Assembly (NCBI RefSeq): GCF_000744705.1
Contig: NZ_JQML01000001.1
Span: forward strand, 1,674,001 to 1,738,000
Length of the DNA: 64,000 bases
Source of the DNA: Streptacidiphilus albus JL83
Lineage (GTDB): Bacteria; Actinomycetota; Actinomycetes; Streptomycetales; Streptomycetaceae
Direction: 5' to 3'
Shown: piece after piece, positions 60,101 to 64,000 of the stretch
Layout: each line of letters begins with the position of its first letter
Numbering within the stretch: the stretch's first letter is position 1
Program-made: the position numbers and the translations under genes
The notes under the pieces: model-generated
The model's database searches: none
Seen by the model: the letters and a program-made list of their open reading frames with translations, nothing else
Told to the model about the DNA's origin: nothing

Positions 60101-60832
60101 ATGACCACCAGCACCGCCCCGGCCGGCGAGGTCGGAAGCATCGTGGAGCGGCTGCGGGCGCTCGTCGCGGGGCTGCCGGCCCAGGACGGGGTCGCGGTCT
60201 TCGGCGGGGTGTACCTCACCGTCACCGAGGCGGTCGCGACGCACCTCGCCGCCGGTGACGTCTTCGCCGACCCGGCGGCCGTGGCCCGGCTGGACGTGCT
60301 CTTCGCCGACCGGTTCCTCACCGCCGTGGATGCCGCAGCCGCAGCCGCACCCGCACCCGCAAGCACCGCAGCCCGCGCGCGTCCGGCCGCCTGCTGGCGG
60401 CCGCTGCTGGAGCTGCGGCGGCACCCGGGCATCCTGCCGGTGCAGTTCGCGCTGTCCGGGATCAACGCCCATGTCGAGCACGACCTGCCGCTCGCCCTGC
60501 TGGACACCTGCGCGGTGCTGGGCTGCGCCCCGGACGACCTCTCGGCCGACTTCCACCGCGTCAACGACGTGCTGGCACAGGTCGAGGCGCAGGTGCGGGA
60601 GCGGCTGGCGCCGGCCCCGGCGGAGCTGGAACCGGACGGGCCGCTGCTGCACCTGCTGTCGTCCTGGAGCATCGACGCCGCCCGCGACGCGGCCTGGGCC
60701 AGCACCCTGACCCTGTGGGAGCTGCGGGAGCGGCCGGTAGCGCTGGCGGCCGCCTCCGGGGCGTTGGACGATGGAACCGGGCTGGTGTGCCGCTGCCTGC
60801 TCACCCCGCTGGCCGGCCCCGGGCCGCACTGA
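60101..60832 (+). CDS. DUF5995 family protein
   Basis: 243 residues, soluble and helical. The family-defining segment is FALSGINAHVEHDLPLALLDTC (His-rich, near residue 125), preceded by VYLTVTEAVATHL and FADRFLTAVDAA and followed by DFHRVNDVLAQVE. Several conserved His and Asp suggest a metal site, but the function is unknown. An Ala/Pro insertion lies near residue 80-92. It follows the prenyl-synthase homologue by 77 bp on the same strand and may be co-transcribed. Confidence 0.75.
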   Translation: MTTSTAPAGEVGSIVERLRALVAGLPAQDGVAVFGGVYLTVTEAVATHLAAGDVFADPAAVARLDVLFADRFLTAVDAAAAAAPAPASTAARARPAACWRPLLELRRHPGILPVQFALSGINAHVEHDLPLALLDTCAVLGCAPDDLSADFHRVNDVLAQVEAQVRERLAPAPAELEPDGPLLHLLSSWSIDAARDAAWASTLTLWELRERPVALAAASGALDDGTGLVCRCLLTPLAGPGPH

Positions 60833-60940
60833 GCGGACGGTCCCGGAGCGGGTCGGACGGGAGCGGGCAGGCAGCGGTTGCCGGCCCTGTCGGCCTTGCC
60901 GCCTTGGCCGGCCTTGCCGCCTCGGCCGCCCTGTCGGCGA

Positions 60941-62509
<1,569 letters not shown>

Positions 62510-62561
62510 TCAGCGGCGCTTCCTGCAGGTAGCCACAAGTCCGCCACCCGGAAGGACCACA

Positions 62562-62585
62562 GGGCTTGTGGTTTCCCACAAGCCC
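62562..62585 (-). terminator. Hairpin between rpe and guaB1
   Basis: A perfect 10-bp stem GGGCTTGTGG / CCACAAGCCC with a TTTC loop, 22 bp after the rpe stop on the minus strand. It separates rpe from guaB1 transcription at least partly. Confidence 0.65.
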
Positions 62586-62607
62586 CGTGCGACCCGGCGG
62601 TACGGGA

Positions 62608-63294
62608 TCAGTGCCGATCCAGCCACGGCGCAGCGTCGGTCGCCGTCTGCGCCAGCGCGCGGAGCCTGCGGACCGCCTCGGCCGGGTCGTCCGCGCCGTA
62701 GACGGCGGAGCCGGCCACGAAGACGTCCGCGCCGGCGTCGGCGCAGCGCTCGATGGTCTCGGCGGACACTCCGCCGTCGATCTGCAGCCAGAGCTGGAGG
62801 CCGTGCCGGTCGATCAGCTGCCGGGTGCGGCGGATCTTGGGCAGCATGATGTCGAGGAAGGACTGGCCGCCGAAGCCGGGCTCGACCGTCATGATCAGCA
62901 GCATGTCCAGCTCGGGCAGCAGGTCCTCGTAGGGCTCGATCGGCGTGGCCGGCTTCAGCGCCATCGACGCCCGCGCGCCGAGCGAGCGGATCTCCCGGGC
63001 CAGCCGGACCGGCGCGGCGGCGGCCTCCACGTGGAAGGTCACCGACCCGGCGCCGGCCTCGGCGTACTGCGGGGCCCAGCGGTCCGGGTCCTCGATCATC
63101 AGGTGGCAGTCCAGCGGGATGTCCGTGGCCTTGCGCAGCGACTCGACCACCGGCAGGCCGAGGGTCAGGTTGGGCACGAAGTGGTTGTCCATGACATCCA
63201 CGTGCAGCCAGTCGGCGCCGCGTACGGCCTCGGCCTCCTCGGCGAGGCGGGCGAAGTCCGCGGACAGGATGCTGGGGCTGATCTGGGGGCTCAT
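62608..63294 (-). CDS. rpe: Ribulose-phosphate 3-epimerase
   Basis: 228 residues, full length. [20 protein letters not shown] at the N-terminus, [17 protein letters not shown] (metal-binding His and Asp), [25 protein letters not shown] and [12 protein letters not shown] complete the TIM-barrel signature. It interconverts ribulose 5-phosphate and xylulose 5-phosphate in the pentose phosphate pathway. It lies 52 bp downstream of the RNA methyltransferase gene, probably in one operon. Confidence 0.97.
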   Translation of the reverse strand: MSPQISPSILSADFARLAEEAEAVRGADWLHVDVMDNHFVPNLTLGLPVVESLRKATDIPLDCHLMIEDPDRWAPQYAEAGAGSVTFHVEAAAAPVRLAREIRSLGARASMALKPATPIEPYEDLLPELDMLLIMTVEPGFGGQSFLDIMLPKIRRTRQLIDRHGLQLWLQIDGGVSAETIERCADAGADVFVAGSAVYGADDPAEAVRRLRALAQTATDAAPWLDRH

Positions 63295-63346
63295 GGCATC
63301 AGTATCGTGCAGACGGCCGAGCCGACGGGCCCCCGACCCGGCCCGC

Positions 63347-64000
63347 TCAGCCCCGCTTCCGCAGCAGCGCCAGGTACATGGCGTCGGTGCCGTGCAGGTG
63401 CGGCCACAGCTGGACGTCCGGGCCCTCGCCCAGGCCGGGGACGCCGGGCAGCAGCGGCCGGGCGTCGATCCACTCCAGCTCCTCGCCGTACTCGCGCAGC
63501 ACGTCGTGGACCACGACCCGGGTCTCGGCCAGGTGCGGCGAGCAGGTCGCGTAGCCGACGACGCCGCCGGGACGGACCGAGTCGACGGCCGAGCGGAGCA
63601 GGTTCCGCTGCAGCGGGCCGAAGGCGGCGACGTCCTCGGGACGGCGGCGCCAGCGCGACTCCGGGCGGCGGCGCAGCGCGCCGAGGCCGGTGCAGGGGAC
63701 GTCGACCAGGACCCGGTCGAAGCTGCCCGGGCGCCAGGCCGGGCGGGTTCCGTCGGCGGTGACCACCGCGTAGGGACCGGGGTTGCCGTCCAGCGCGCGG
63801 GCCACCAGTGCGGCCCGGTGCGGCTGCGACTCGGAGGCGACCAGCGCCGCCCCGCGCTGCGAGGCCAGTGCGGCCAGCAGCGCGGCCTTGCCGCCGGGGC
63901 CGGCGCAGGCGTCCAGCCACAGCCGGTCCGCGCCCTCCAGCGGGGCGGCGGCGAGGGCGGCGGCGACCAGCTGGCTGCCCTCGTCCTGCACCCCGGCCCG
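63347..64000 (-). CDS. RsmB/NOL1/NOP2-type RNA m5C methyltransferase, N-terminus beyond window
   Basis: The C-terminal 217 residues; the gene runs off the right edge. [13 protein letters not shown], the SAM site [36 protein letters not shown] with one catalytic Cys (DVPCTGLG) and [14 protein letters not shown] with the second Cys are the signature of RNA (cytosine-5) methyltransferases. The likely target is 16S rRNA, as for RsmB. The N-terminal NusB-like RNA-binding domain would lie outside the window. Confidence 0.92.
   Translation of the reverse strand, partial: RAGVQDEGSQLVAAALAAAPLEGADRLWLDACAGPGGKAALLAALASQRGAALVASESQPHRAALVARALDGNPGPYAVVTADGTRPAWRPGSFDRVLVDVPCTGLGALRRRPESRWRRRPEDVAAFGPLQRNLLRSAVDSVRPGGVVGYATCSPHLAETRVVVHDVLREYGEELEWIDARPLLPGVPGLGEGPDVQLWPHLHGTDAMYLALLRKRG

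Overview
The window is about 72-75% GC with strong G/C third-position bias. It comes from a high-GC actinomycete, most likely Streptomycetaceae (Streptomyces, Kitasatospora or Streptacidiphilus). The evidence is the gene style, the DUF6542-LCP pair, the guaB1-rpe-rsmB housekeeping block at the right end, and the many one-component regulators.

Left end (1-3.5 kb): an amidohydrolase (cut by the window edge), a TetR regulator and a Tat-exported flavin amine oxidase. Two near-identical promoter/operator sites tie them together. 3.5-7.9 kb is an accessory patch with decay: fragments of a membrane-protein gene, a phosphopantetheinyl transferase (PPTase) and a phosphoesterase, all three of which have intact relatives nearby. 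It also holds a nucleotidyltransferase toxin-like gene with an in-frame stop and its small partner, a methyltransferase, a small conserved hypothetical gene, and an XRE regulator gene with two compensating frameshifts.

7.9-14.8 kb is a tightly coupled minus-strand operon: lipoprotein binding protein, two permeases, fused double ATPase, metallophosphoesterase and Sfp-type PPTase. A GH19 chitinase and a small secreted protein follow at 15-16.5 kb.

16.7-50.4 kb is a compact type I polyketide cluster, all on the minus strand: Cys-containing leader peptide, LAL/LuxR regulator, three PKS genes (KSQ loading module plus five extension modules and a thioesterase), an SDR and two NTF2/SnoaL-fold proteins. 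Colinear reading gives a propionate-primed hexaketide: 9-hydroxy-4,8-dimethyl-5-oxo-trideca-2,6-dienoate. This could close to a 10-membered macrolactone or, after isomerisation, to a 2-pyranone. I do not recognise it as a known cluster. A set of three 11-bp-spaced ACCCCTA-type repeats lies upstream of both the first PKS gene and the ABC-transporter/PPTase operon. That suggests one regulator controls both and that the PPTase operon belongs to the pathway.

50.7-64 kb is ordinary chromosome: an XRE regulator, a secreted phosphodiester glycosidase-like protein, an NAD-dependent epimerase, DUF6542 and LCP cell-wall proteins, and a SnoaL-tailed ECF sigma factor divergent from a carboxymuconolactone decarboxylase with a sigma-like promoter between them. 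It continues with a squalene/phytoene synthase homologue, a DUF5995 protein, guaB1, rpe and the 3' part of an rsmB-type RNA methyltransferase. I see no tRNA, rRNA, CRISPR array or insertion sequence.
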